NCBI GenBank assembly: GCA_002011085.2
Contig: MTMB02000001.1
Span: 1,277,627 to 1,341,626, forward strand
Length of the DNA: 64,000 bases
DNA from: Candidatus Geothermarchaeum rappei
GTDB taxonomy: Archaea > Thermoproteota > Nitrososphaeria > Geothermarchaeales > JDFR-13
Reading direction: 5' to 3'
A program made the position numbers and the translations under genes. The notes beneath the pieces are model-generated. The model was given only the letters and a program-made list of their open reading frames with translations. It searched no databases and was not told the DNA's origin. Below are positions 9,441-19,404 of the stretch, one piece after another. Each line of letters opens with the position of its first letter. Position 1 is the stretch's first letter.

Positions 9441-10682
9441 CTATACTTCAAATGAACCTTCATAGGCCTCGGCCCGATCTTGAGAGGTTCCTTCAAAAAG
9501 CTTCTCTATGTACTCTCTCTCCTCTTCAAGCTGTTGGATATCTCTTCGTGAGTACATTCTCTCCTGGGTACGTATAGCAGAAGAGAGGTTTAGCTGATAT
9601 ATTTTCCTAGTATACCCATTCCACATTGTAAATGGGGGGATATTCCTATATACAAGCCCCATTACATGTGAAAATGCCCCAATAATTTTTCCGGCGAATA
9701 TAGATGTTGATATTGATATCTTAGCGAAATCACCTATAAAAGAACCGAGTTTTATAGTGCCAGTATCGAATCTTACACCGCCGAACTCCACTTTTATCTT
9801 TCCATATGTGTTTTTTAGGTCGGATGTCACGGATAAAGCGCCTATATTAACCCATTCACCTACATAGCTATGCCCTAAATAGCTTTCATGAGCCTTATTA
9901 GTATAGCCGTCTACAAGGGAATCGGATATCTCCCCACCTATTTTACATACTGGTCCAATCACTACATTCTCCCTAACCAAGCCCGAGAAGATATAAGAGT
10001 TCTCCCTAATGACACTAGGGCCAGAAATACGGCTGAAGGCATGTACCTCCACATTGTCACCAATGATTATCGGGCCCTTACTAGAATCTAAATAGACGTA
10101 CTTCTCGATATAGACGCCCTCCTTAGAGGCGAAGACAGGCCACTGCCCCCTATTCGGCTTCAACACACTGAAATTCCCTTTAATAAATTTACTAAAGATA
10201 TCGTCGCTAATTATCATACCCTGGATCTTTATAATGTCCCAAGGATACCTGACTAGGAATATATTCGTAGATGGATATTCTAACCCGGGTAGCTTATTAG
10301 CTAAATTAAAACCATCTAGATTATCTTTGTTTAGCTTACCTGCTATAAAGACGCCGTCTATGTAAATCGCTTTACCAGATGGAGCGGTCTCCAAATATTT
10401 GATGAGCTCTTCTAGAGCAGTAAATGACCCGGCTACCCTGGAGTTTATCATGATAAAATCGTTTTCCGGAATTGTCTGGACAGCTATTCCCAAGCGTCTA
10501 GACAATATCCTAGCCTGAAGATCATTTTTTAACAGGAGATAAATAGATTCTCTACCGACCAGCCTCTCAAGCCGCTCCCTCAGTGAAAAACCTCCCACAC
10601 GGAACTCTGAGAAAGGCCTGTATAATACGAGCCATCTAAAGAAGTCATCCGGCAAGATATTATCATTAATAACTATATCCAT
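9441..10682 (-). CDS. GlmU-family sugar nucleotidyltransferase / left-handed beta-helix protein
   Basis: N-terminal YRPFSEFRVGGFSLRERLERLVG resembles the GlmU_N_2-type N-terminus; C-terminal hexapeptide-like repeats (IIGDNVEVHAFSRISGPSVI...). Confidence 0.7.
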   Translation of the reverse strand: MDIVINDNILPDDFFRWLVLYRPFSEFRVGGFSLRERLERLVGRESIYLLLKNDLQARILSRRLGIAVQTIPENDFIMINSRVAGSFTALEELIKYLETAPSGKAIYIDGVFIAGKLNKDNLDGFNLANKLPGLEYPSTNIFLVRYPWDIIKIQGMIISDDIFSKFIKGNFSVLKPNRGQWPVFASKEGVYIEKYVYLDSSKGPIIIGDNVEVHAFSRISGPSVIRENSYIFSGLVRENVVIGPVCKIGGEISDSLVDGYTNKAHESYLGHSYVGEWVNIGALSVTSDLKNTYGKIKVEFGGVRFDTGTIKLGSFIGDFAKISISTSIFAGKIIGAFSHVMGLVYRNIPPFTMWNGYTRKIYQLNLSSAIRTQERMYSRRDIQQLEEEREYIEKLFEGTSQDRAEAYEGSFEV

Positions 10683-10758
10683 AGTATATCACTACACAAA
10701 AATATCTAAGACTAATAATAAATTATCAGCATAACATATCATAATAATTTTTAATAGT

Positions 10759-11190
10759 GTGGTGGATATGAGAGCACTATATATCCATGCAAGGGAGTTT
10801 TATTATAAACCCATTGAGAAAGCGAGGATATCCAAGGTTGAAGAAGCTTCTGAACAGGGTAAGGGCTTCGAAAACCTCCTCGTAGTATACGTAACAATTG
10901 AGAAAGGAGATTTTGAGAGGAGGAGAGAGATATTGGATAAGATGCTGGGGGATATAAAGACGCAGCTTGAGAGGCTGAATCTAAATAGGCTGGTTATATA
11001 TCCATATGCTCATCTGTCAGACAACCTTGAGGAGCCTGTAAAGGCCGTTAGGTTGTTGAAGCTGCTGGATAAGAAGATAAAGTCGGGGCTAAGCGGGGTT
11101 GAATATGATAGGGCGCCCTTCGGATGGTACAAGGAGTTCAGAATACATTGTCCAGGACATCCCTTATCAGAATTGTCTAGGAGCTTCTAA
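10759..11190 (+). CDS. Stand-alone threonyl-tRNA synthetase-type editing domain (ThrS-ed/DTD-like)
   Basis: LLVVYVTIEKGD...RAPFGWYKEFRIHCPGHPLSELSRSF, matching the archaeal ThrRS N2 editing domain C-terminus; ORF stops at the domain end with no catalytic domain. Confidence 0.82.
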   Translation: MVDMRALYIHAREFYYKPIEKARISKVEEASEQGKGFENLLVVYVTIEKGDFERRREILDKMLGDIKTQLERLNLNRLVIYPYAHLSDNLEEPVKAVRLLKLLDKKIKSGLSGVEYDRAPFGWYKEFRIHCPGHPLSELSRSF

Positions 11191-11198
11191 AATTATTT

Positions 11199-11250
11199 GA
11201 ATCGGACCCACAGGGATTCGAACCCGGGGATATTCCGGCTTAGAAGCCCC
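11199..11250 (-). pseudogene. Degenerate tRNA 3'-half (resembles 3' half of tRNA-Arg(UCU) at 11494-11580)
   Basis: Minus strand CTTCTAAGCCGGAATATCCCCGGGTTCGAATCCCTGTGGGTCCG versus CTTCTAAGCCGAAGGTCCCGGGTTCGAATCCCGGCGGGCCCG; no 5' half visible upstream. Confidence 0.65.
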
Positions 11251-11332
11251 TATATTTAATAAGGGTTGTCTCCTGATCCTCTCATGCTTTGAGATGTTTT
11301 TACAAGTCTCCGATAACCTGAATTATTCGAAT

Positions 11333-11470
11333 ATGAAACAGGCAACTGAAGAACGGTATGAGGAAGAACCTAATCCGATTCAACAATACCACATCTGGCT
11401 ATTAATAACGATATCATTAACGATCCCAATAATATTAACAAGTTTAGAAATCAGAAATAGACGTATTTAA
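11333..11470 (+). CDS. Small hypothetical single-TM protein (45 aa)
   Basis: ATG...TAA: MKQATEERYEEEPNPIQQYHIWLLITISLTIPIILTSLEIRNRRI; below the ORF-track size limit. Confidence 0.35.
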   Translation: MKQATEERYEEEPNPIQQYHIWLLITISLTIPIILTSLEIRNRRI

Positions 11471-11492
11471 CGGAAGCTTTAAAGGTAAGAAA

Positions 11493-11580
<88 letters not shown>

Positions 11581-11656
11581 ATATTGAAACTATTAACCAA
11601 TATACTTTATGATTATCTCCAGCCTAAATATAAAAAATTTTCTGCTTCCGCAAGGC

Positions 11657-12328
11657 CTATCGTAGAAACTGAAAGTCTACTGTGTTTACCTCCATATTCG
11701 ATGTTGATGCATATAACTGAGGGATGTCTATAAGCTTCTCTGCACGTAAGTGTATTATTGAATCGCTTGTAGCCACGATCCCACTCACATCATATAACGT
11801 TGAGTCCACGTTCCTCGTCAATATAACCTCGGTTTCATCACCTAATATCCTAGCTAAGAATGCTCTATACTCACCGCTTTTACTAACCTGAGACTCCAGG
11901 AAGATGGTTGTTCTTGGTGGAGAGAGTTGGGTGATCAGCTCCTTAAATATGTTTATTGCTTGAGAGAGTAGGTCGACATCCCTTATCCGGCCATGTACCC
12001 CACTCATATCCCTGATGAAGCCATCGTTACCAAGATATAGTTGTTGGCCCCTCAACATGGCTGTTATCGTCAGTATGACATTATAGAAATCAATATAAAG
12101 TGGCTCTTCCAAGGGATACGTATTGATTATCTTAGGAGATACCCTTGCTACGTGGCTCGATGGGTGGATTGACCTATATAGAATTAGACGCTCCTCTTTT
12201 TTCAAAGTATAATGGTCTCCGATGAAACGTAGGGCATGATCCCTGTTAAACCCCCTATCAAGCAGATACTTATAATCCCTAGCAGCCTCCATCAAATGCT
12301 TAGGTGGAGTGATGTGGATGATCACCAT
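11657..12328 (-). CDS. DUF434-like conserved archaeal protein
   Basis: RDYKYLLDRGFNRDHALRFIGDHYTLKKEERLILYRSI and YIDFYNVILTITAMLRGQQLYLGNDGFIRDMSG; family recalled, not searched. Confidence 0.72.
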   Translation of the reverse strand: MVIIHITPPKHLMEAARDYKYLLDRGFNRDHALRFIGDHYTLKKEERLILYRSIHPSSHVARVSPKIINTYPLEEPLYIDFYNVILTITAMLRGQQLYLGNDGFIRDMSGVHGRIRDVDLLSQAINIFKELITQLSPPRTTIFLESQVSKSGEYRAFLARILGDETEVILTRNVDSTLYDVSGIVATSDSIIHLRAEKLIDIPQLYASTSNMEVNTVDFQFLR

Positions 12329-12334
12329 ATGAAG

Positions 12335-15244
12335 CTAACCAGCCTCCTTAATTACTATAGCAGGTACGATGGGTAGTGCACGGCCAGCTTTGGATGCATC
12401 GCTACCCGCAGCCCTTGACTCGGGAGATACCACTAGCCTAGCTCGAGGATACTTTGATTTTAGATATTTTACAAATGTGTTTTCTAGGAATGAGGATTCA
12501 CCCTCTGCATCGAGGAGCATGAGGAGCTTCCTATGCTTTGCAAATCTATCGAACCATTGTTTAGACACCATTTTACCGAATACAGCCGCTTTAGATGGAT
12601 CTATGCCCATCTCCCTAGCCTTTGACACGATATCCCGGATACTTGGTGGAGAGGACTCATTTATGAAGCTCTTCAAAATACTCCACTTCCACTCATCGGC
12701 AGTGTATATGAATATGGATATATCATTGTCTACAGCATCCATTTTAGTGACCTCAAATATCTTGACGATATCCTCAACAACATCCTTTGCATACTCATCC
12801 AGTAAGAGAGTGAGTTCATCTATATAATCCTCTGGAAGCTCTGGCCAAGGCTCTCTAGCTATAAATGTCTCTCTACCTAGGATATCGTGCCATATCTCCT
12901 CCGATATATAAGGAGCATATAGTGATAGTAGTTTAATCCAGGCCTCCACGAAGGCGTTTAGAGCCTTTTTAGACGGCTTATCCTCATAGGAGGCGTATTC
13001 ACGAATTATTCTCGGCATTCTATAGAAGATGACTTTACCCGCGTATGCAATCCTATGTTCACTCAATAGTGAATCAACCTGCCTCAGGATACTTCCAAGC
13101 TGTGAATAAAGGAGTTTGTCGAAGAAGGTAGTGTCATCTCTATCCACAGCCTTCGAGAATATCTCCCGTATGAAGCTCGGTAGACCCTCTATCTTCTTTG
13201 AAATAGCTTCCAGATCCTTCAAATGTATATCGGGGTCATCGAGGCCGTCTGCAAGGGTTAGGACACCTACCCGGACAGCGTCGGCGCCGTAGAGCTCCAT
13301 CACCTTCCTCAGAGAAATATAATTGCCCTTGGATTTAGACATAGGTAGGCCGTTTAACATGGTAAAGCCGTTTACAGTGATTCCACGTGGCCAGAGGCTC
13401 CTCGGGAATAGAGCGACATGCTGGAATATGAAGAATGTAAGGTGGTTACCCACCAAGTCCTTACCTGAACCCCTCATATCCACGGGATACCAGTAGAGAA
13501 ACTCCTCTCTAATATGTTTTAAAAGCTCCTTACCTAAACCGTATTTCTTAGATAATTCCTCTGGATCCCCCTCTCCATAGTAGACATAGTTGAAGAAGCC
13601 GTCATCAATCTTATCTGCATCTATATATCCAGCGTTATAATATTTCGCCACGGGGTAAAACGCCATGTATACAGTGGAGTCAGTCAACGTCTCAACAATC
13701 CACGACCTATCAAATGGAAAAGGCGTGCCCAAGCCCGTCTTCCTAGTACATGGCCAGTCCCTATACCAGTCTATATAATAATAAAATACTTTCCTCAGCT
13801 CAGGTGGATAGAAATCCATCTGATCCACCGCATCCTTAGCAAGTTTCTTCCACTCAGAATCAGAATATTTAAGGCTCCACTGATCTTCAATGATCTTAAC
13901 TATAGTACGCGTACCACATCTACAGACAACCTCCTCCGGTAGGTCGTACATCATATCAGCCCTGTTAATCGCCTTTAGACGTTCACGAATCTCTTCCTTA
14001 GCCTCCCTAACAGGCATCCCCGCGAGATCCATACAGTTATCCTTCATTACACCACTATGATATTCCCTGCTATACACTAGGTGAGTGGCTTCATCAGCCT
14101 TTTCGAAATCCAGTTGGTTGGATGCGCCTATCTTGTCAACAGCCTCAACAGCCGGATACTCGCCGAAGCCCTCTACCTTAATAATTGAAATCGGCTCGAT
14201 ATCCTTGACGATATTATATAGGGGGTCAGAGGGCTTTAGAGATGTTTTGAGGTCTCTAAGGGCAAGTAGATCATATGGAGCGTGGGCAGGCACGCTGTAT
14301 ACCACGCCCGTTGCGATAGAGGGGTCTATAAACTTAGCTGGCAACACAGGTATCCGCCGGTTTACATATGGTGCGACCGCATATTCACCGATTAGGTCAG
14401 TTCCTTTAAGCCTCTTGATAACCTTAACCCTCCTAAGTTGATGGCTGAGTTTCTCAGCGGCATACTCACTTATAATCCACTTCTCGCCATCTACATCCGC
14501 CAATACATATACAGCGTCCTCCTTCACCCATACATTTGTAGCCCCAAAGATGGTTTCTGGCCTGAAAGTGCCTGCTACTAGGAAGACATCATCATCGATC
14601 TCAAATTTTATAAGTGTATATTCCTCTGGACGAACCCCCTCACCCTTAAGCCGATCATGGTCGCCAGTTGGGCTCTCATCCCTAGGGCACCATACAACGG
14701 GGTGAGGGCCCTGTATAATTAATCCTTTTGAATGTAGCGTCCTTATCTGCCACTCAACAAACTTTGTATAAAGTGGATGTAAATCAGTTGTATGGAACTC
14801 TCTCCTCCAGTCTATGGATAATCCATATCTAATTATATCCTCCTTACCTTGATTCGTGAAGTATTTAACTAGGTATACTGGGTCTAAAAAACTCTTTATA
14901 GCCTCAGGCTCAACTCCATCTAGCTCAATCAACCGTTTTACGAGAGCTTCATCCCCCTGCTCTAGCCTATGTACAACGCCCATAACCGCTTCCCCAGTCC
15001 AGTGCCATGCCCAGGGAAATAGGACGTTATAACCCTTCATACGCATATATCTAGCTATGACATCCAACCTACCTGAGGTATAGGCATGCCCTAAGTGTAG
15101 AGACCCGTTCATATATGGAAATGGAAAGGTTATGAAGAACTTCTTCCTATCTCCATCTGGATCCGCCTCAAAAACCTTATTCTCCATCCACCTACGGCTC
15201 CAATACTCTTCCCGCTCTCTAAACCCCCTATGCTTCCTTGACAA
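12335..15244 (-). CDS. leuS: Leucyl-tRNA synthetase
   Basis: FPFPYMNGSLHLGHAYT (HIGH), CP1 editing region TFRPETIFGATNVWV, GLPMSKSKGNYISLR (KMSKS). Confidence 0.96.
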   Translation of the reverse strand: MSRKHRGFREREEYWSRRWMENKVFEADPDGDRKKFFITFPFPYMNGSLHLGHAYTSGRLDVIARYMRMKGYNVLFPWAWHWTGEAVMGVVHRLEQGDEALVKRLIELDGVEPEAIKSFLDPVYLVKYFTNQGKEDIIRYGLSIDWRREFHTTDLHPLYTKFVEWQIRTLHSKGLIIQGPHPVVWCPRDESPTGDHDRLKGEGVRPEEYTLIKFEIDDDVFLVAGTFRPETIFGATNVWVKEDAVYVLADVDGEKWIISEYAAEKLSHQLRRVKVIKRLKGTDLIGEYAVAPYVNRRIPVLPAKFIDPSIATGVVYSVPAHAPYDLLALRDLKTSLKPSDPLYNIVKDIEPISIIKVEGFGEYPAVEAVDKIGASNQLDFEKADEATHLVYSREYHSGVMKDNCMDLAGMPVREAKEEIRERLKAINRADMMYDLPEEVVCRCGTRTIVKIIEDQWSLKYSDSEWKKLAKDAVDQMDFYPPELRKVFYYYIDWYRDWPCTRKTGLGTPFPFDRSWIVETLTDSTVYMAFYPVAKYYNAGYIDADKIDDGFFNYVYYGEGDPEELSKKYGLGKELLKHIREEFLYWYPVDMRGSGKDLVGNHLTFFIFQHVALFPRSLWPRGITVNGFTMLNGLPMSKSKGNYISLRKVMELYGADAVRVGVLTLADGLDDPDIHLKDLEAISKKIEGLPSFIREIFSKAVDRDDTTFFDKLLYSQLGSILRQVDSLLSEHRIAYAGKVIFYRMPRIIREYASYEDKPSKKALNAFVEAWIKLLSLYAPYISEEIWHDILGRETFIAREPWPELPEDYIDELTLLLDEYAKDVVEDIVKIFEVTKMDAVDNDISIFIYTADEWKWSILKSFINESSPPSIRDIVSKAREMGIDPSKAAVFGKMVSKQWFDRFAKHRKLLMLLDAEGESSFLENTFVKYLKSKYPRARLVVSPESRAAGSDASKAGRALPIVPAIVIKEAG

Positions 15245-17957
15245 TCTCTAGAAACACCTCCTTGATCGACCCTATCTCCCCTGAGAAGCGTCCTCCAAAC
15301 CTAGCGTAGCGCGAGTCTCCCTTACCACCACCCTTCAAAATATCCTTAACCGCCTTGACCCCGGTCTTATATGCATCGAGACCCTTCTCACGGAGACTTG
15401 ATCCAACGAATATCATTATATTGATACCTCTACCCTTCCTCGAGACGCCGACGAAGAACACATCACTATAACGCTTCTCCAACGCCTCCCCGATTTTAAT
15501 AACCTTCTCAACATCATCGTCAACAAGGAAGATATATTTTAGGTCATTGACCTTTATCGCCTCGGAATACAGCTTCTCACCATATAGGTTTATGTACTCC
15601 CTCATCAGCTTCTCAAATTCCTTCTCCAGCGCCTCCCTATCCTTCATAAGGTCTTGAACCGCATTATATACATTATCTCTAGAGACACTCAAGAGCTTTG
15701 ATAAGTTATCCAGAATATCCTGATCCTTCCGGGAAAACTCTATCGCCTTCGTCCCAGCCACATAATTAAATCTTATTACGCCATCATGGATCTTATCCAC
15801 CGAAGTTATCTTGATATACATTAGTTCCCCTGTGTTTGAAACATGCGTCCCCCCACATGCCTCTACATCCCAGTCTCCTATTTTAAGTATCCTGAGTTTC
15901 TTACCTGGAACCATACCTCCCTGGTATATCCTGACGCCATATTTTTTCTCCGCAGCTCCCCTATCCATCCAATTTATCTCTACCTGTATGTTCTTAGAGA
16001 CTATCTTGTTGGCAAGCTTCTCAATCAACCGTATCTCTTCTGGGGTAGGCAGTTTATAGTGCGTTACATCAATATGGGCTATTTCCGGCCTCTTTTCAGC
16101 CCCCGCCTGCCATATATGCCCACCTAGGACCCGTCTTATAGCGCCTAGTAATACATGTGTAGATGTATGGTGCCTCATTATTGCGAGTCTCCTATCCCAG
16201 TCTATGATCCCCTCCACGGTCTTCCCAACGATATCCTTTGGAACATCTCCATCTACTATATGGAGGATGACTCCGTTCTTCCTAACTGTATTTACAACTC
16301 TATACTCAGAACCACCTATCTTTAAAACACCTGTGTCACCGACCTGCCCCCCTCCCTCGGGGTAAAAAACGGTTTTATCAAGGATAATAGAGTTATCCTC
16401 TACATGCAGCACCTTAGCCGTCATCGACTTCCAATACTGATTCCTATAATATAATTCAGTGGTCTCATACCTCGATAAGACAGATGGAGCGGGTATGGGC
16501 TCGGCGGATGACTTCATATGCCGCTCCGACACCATCCTATAGAAATCGCTGGGTATCTCTATCTCTATACCCTCACTCCTCTTCAAATACTCCGCAACCA
16601 TCTCAGGCGATATTCCATGTGAGTCATATATCTCTATCAGATGCTCCGTCTCTATCCCACCATATTTCTTTCTGTATCTCCTGATTATAGTCGGAAGCCT
16701 GTTGAGGATAGACTTGTATTTTTCTCTCTCCAATGATAAGACTTCGAAGATTACGTCCTCAGCCTCCTTCACATCCCTAAAATCACGGCCCCAATAATCT
16801 ATCTGTCTCTTAAAAAGCTCCTCCAAGAGGCCTTCTAAGCCTCTCATCGACAGTAACCGAAATATCTTCCTAAGCAGCATCCTAGTTAAATACCCCTCCT
16901 TCACATTCGAGGGGATCGCCCCATCCTTAATTAGAAATATAGCTGCCTTAGAATGATCCAGTAGAATCGATAGCTCGTCGAACAAAGATAGTTTGTTTAT
17001 AAGCTCACCTGGATCATATCCATGCTTCCTAGCTATCTTCCTCCTAAGTTTAATTACTTCGTCGCGTTTACTAGCGTCATACATCGGGCTATAAAGAGTA
17101 TTATCATACAAGACCTCATCCTCGATGGACAGGTCTACCTCATCCATAATCCAGTTGAGTACAGGCCCATATATCGTGTGGAAGGCTGATGGCGCACCCT
17201 GTGAAAGCCAAGCCCACCTCTCAATCCCATATCCAGTATCTACAGTAAGTATCGGGGTCTGGATAAGCTTGTTATCAACAATCTCATACATCATAAATAC
17301 TAGAGTAGAGACTTCCAGACCCTTTATAATACCCTCTACATCTGGTCCTGCATTCCCTCCACCGACCCAGAAATGCTCTTTATATGTTATTAAGTCACCG
17401 GGTATACCCAATTCATCTGTAGCGAATTCATGGTGATAGGCTATAGTCCCATCTTTCCAATATAGGAAGCCACCGTCTTCAGTCTTGTTAAAGGCATGTG
17501 CACCGCCCATCTCAAATATGGTTAGATGGCGCCCAGCCGTTAAACCGACGTTTAATATATCTTCAAACCTTAGGCAGGGCTGGCTTATAACAAGTGGATT
17601 AGCAGGGGGATCAGCGAGGCCAGCAGTAACATATGGCTGGAAATCAGCTATCGACGCGATTGTAACTAGGAGGTCATCCCTCCATCTAGCGACAACTGGG
17701 TATGGGTCTATAATTTCATGCCCATTTTTCTCGAAAAACTTTAGGAATAGCCTCCTCATCTCACTAACAGTATATCTACCTCGAGTAGGTGGCTTCCCAA
17801 GGAACTCATAATCAACGCATGGAGTCTCGCCACATACCTCTTGATCAGGGTTTGGAGTCCAGAAAAATGCCCCACACTTAATACATTTCTTCCTAACATA
17901 TCCATTTTCCTTCATGAAATCTATATTAAATTCATTTGGATCGATTTTGAATTCCAT
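15228..17957 (-). CDS. alaS: Alanyl-tRNA synthetase (archaeal type)
   Basis: RQxxCLRFED-type SQPCLRFEDILNVG, FEMGGAHAFNK, editing motif HHTSTHVLLGAIRRVLG, CGGTHVSNTGE. Confidence 0.96.
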   Translation of the reverse strand: MEFKIDPNEFNIDFMKENGYVRKKCIKCGAFFWTPNPDQEVCGETPCVDYEFLGKPPTRGRYTVSEMRRLFLKFFEKNGHEIIDPYPVVARWRDDLLVTIASIADFQPYVTAGLADPPANPLVISQPCLRFEDILNVGLTAGRHLTIFEMGGAHAFNKTEDGGFLYWKDGTIAYHHEFATDELGIPGDLITYKEHFWVGGGNAGPDVEGIIKGLEVSTLVFMMYEIVDNKLIQTPILTVDTGYGIERWAWLSQGAPSAFHTIYGPVLNWIMDEVDLSIEDEVLYDNTLYSPMYDASKRDEVIKLRRKIARKHGYDPGELINKLSLFDELSILLDHSKAAIFLIKDGAIPSNVKEGYLTRMLLRKIFRLLSMRGLEGLLEELFKRQIDYWGRDFRDVKEAEDVIFEVLSLEREKYKSILNRLPTIIRRYRKKYGGIETEHLIEIYDSHGISPEMVAEYLKRSEGIEIEIPSDFYRMVSERHMKSSAEPIPAPSVLSRYETTELYYRNQYWKSMTAKVLHVEDNSIILDKTVFYPEGGGQVGDTGVLKIGGSEYRVVNTVRKNGVILHIVDGDVPKDIVGKTVEGIIDWDRRLAIMRHHTSTHVLLGAIRRVLGGHIWQAGAEKRPEIAHIDVTHYKLPTPEEIRLIEKLANKIVSKNIQVEINWMDRGAAEKKYGVRIYQGGMVPGKKLRILKIGDWDVEACGGTHVSNTGELMYIKITSVDKIHDGVIRFNYVAGTKAIEFSRKDQDILDNLSKLLSVSRDNVYNAVQDLMKDREALEKEFEKLMREYINLYGEKLYSEAIKVNDLKYIFLVDDDVEKVIKIGEALEKRYSDVFFVGVSRKGRGINIMIFVGSSLREKGLDAYKTGVKAVKDILKGGGKGDSRYARFGGRFSGEIGSIKEVFLEIVKEA

Positions 17958-18160
17958 ATTACCACTCCTAAATATGTTATTATTAGGGTTTCGCTGCTTA
18001 AAAAATTAGAGTGTATAGTGACGCTGAAAATAGATTTATTTATATGAAAGTCAACCGGTGTTTAAACCGGAGTATCCTCTAAAATAAGGAATTGAAAACC
18101 GAAAAATAACGCAGGAGGAATAACTGGGAAAGATAGTAGAAAATTAAAGGATGTAGGAGG

Positions 18161-18475
18161 CTAGCCGAATAAGGCGCCAAGACCCTCTAGGGCCTCTTCC
18201 TCTTCCTCCTTCTCCTCCTTCTTCTCCTCCTCCGGCTTCTCCTCCTTAGCCTCTTCAGCTGGAGCAGCTGGAGCAGCAGCAGGCGCAGCCACTGGTAGTG
18301 CAGTAGCGCTCTCCAAGACCTCCTTAATGTCTATAGAGCTTAAGGAGGATACTAGAGACCTCACCACCCCATCATCGACTTCTTCTCCTATGGCAGTCAT
18401 TATCTTCTTAATATTCTCCTCATTGATCTCCTTTCCAGACTCATACAACAGCAATGCAGCATATATGTATTTCAC
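18161..18475 (-). CDS. rpl12: Ribosomal protein L12 (P1-type)
   Basis: [26 protein letters not shown]; Ala/Glu-rich hinge; ending [11 protein letters not shown]. Confidence 0.95.
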   Translation of the reverse strand: MKYIYAALLLYESGKEINEENIKKIMTAIGEEVDDGVVRSLVSSLSSIDIKEVLESATALPVAAPAAAPAAPAEEAKEEKPEEEKKEEKEEEEEALEGLGALFG

Positions 18476-18534
18476 TCCTTAACACCTCACAATCAACTAT
18501 TCACATATTCATCTAAAAAACAAATATATAAATA

Positions 18535-19404
18535 TTAAGAAGCTTCGGCTCTCTGCTGGAGAGCCAAAGCCTTTGTGTATGCGGCGATGACGATGTCCTT
18601 GATCGTCTCAGGAGTGATGAATTCTCCCTCAACCGCCAGTTTCTTAGCGTGTAGATAAGCCTTAAGCAGTAGCTGGCTGACGTTGTACTTCGTTGGATAC
18701 CCGAGTTCAAGCGAGATCTTGAAAGCGTTTCCAAACGCTTCTGAAAGCTCCGACTTAATCTTCTCAAGATCAGGTATCAGGTATTCTCTTGTAATTAGTA
18801 TATTGTCCTTAAAGTCGTATGCAGCCTTGAGGTTAACCTTAGATTTAATCGGCTTAATACCCAGTTTATTCAGTAGGTTCGCCAAGTTAGGCGATATCTT
18901 ATCACCGGCACGAGCAACGAGGGTGTCTTTAACCACATTAATTGCTCCACCAACTATCTTAGTCGGGATACTAAGGTTTGAGAATAGGCTGATAACTGGA
19001 CCGGGTGGAATACCTGTATTACCCTCGGGTATTACTATGTCCACTGGAGTGATGTCGCCAGGCGACGCGGCTATATCAACCTCATATTTATCCAACTCCA
19101 TCGCGATTTTAATCGGGTCTTCATTTGTAAATATAAATAGTATCTGGCCAAACATCTCGTCTTTAAGTTTTTCAACCGCCTCAGGATATATCTTTTCCAA
19201 TGCCTTGAGGAAAACGGTCTTCTTACCTCCTTTTATCCTGAAACCCAGCTGCGGCTGTAGCCTCCTAACCTCGTTCAACATCGAGGCTTTAAGCCTGGTT
19301 GAGTCAACTAATATCACATATCTATGCTCCTGAATAAGCTTACTAAACTCCTCAAAAAGCTTCTTCTTCCTGTCTTTAGACCTAGGAACATACATCATCT
19401 TCAC
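18535..19404 (-). CDS. rplP0: Ribosomal protein L10 (P0)
   Basis: LIQEHRYVILVDSTRLKASMLNEVRRLQ; GNTGIPPGPVISLF; operon context. Confidence 0.95.
   Translation of the reverse strand: MKMMYVPRSKDRKKKLFEEFSKLIQEHRYVILVDSTRLKASMLNEVRRLQPQLGFRIKGGKKTVFLKALEKIYPEAVEKLKDEMFGQILFIFTNEDPIKIAMELDKYEVDIAASPGDITPVDIVIPEGNTGIPPGPVISLFSNLSIPTKIVGGAINVVKDTLVARAGDKISPNLANLLNKLGIKPIKSKVNLKAAYDFKDNILITREYLIPDLEKIKSELSEAFGNAFKISLELGYPTKYNVSQLLLKAYLHAKKLAVEGEFITPETIKDIVIAAYTKALALQQRAEAS

Noticed and set aside
18051-18070. Hairpin CCGGT-GTTTAA-ACCGG between alaS and rpl12, considered as ncRNA or regulatory element
   Set aside because: Only 5 bp of stem, no boxes or conserved architecture; may just be rpl12 3' UTR.
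18683-19333. 216-aa plus-strand ORF over rplP0
   Set aside because: Antisense frame of a confident ribosomal gene with no recognisable motifs.
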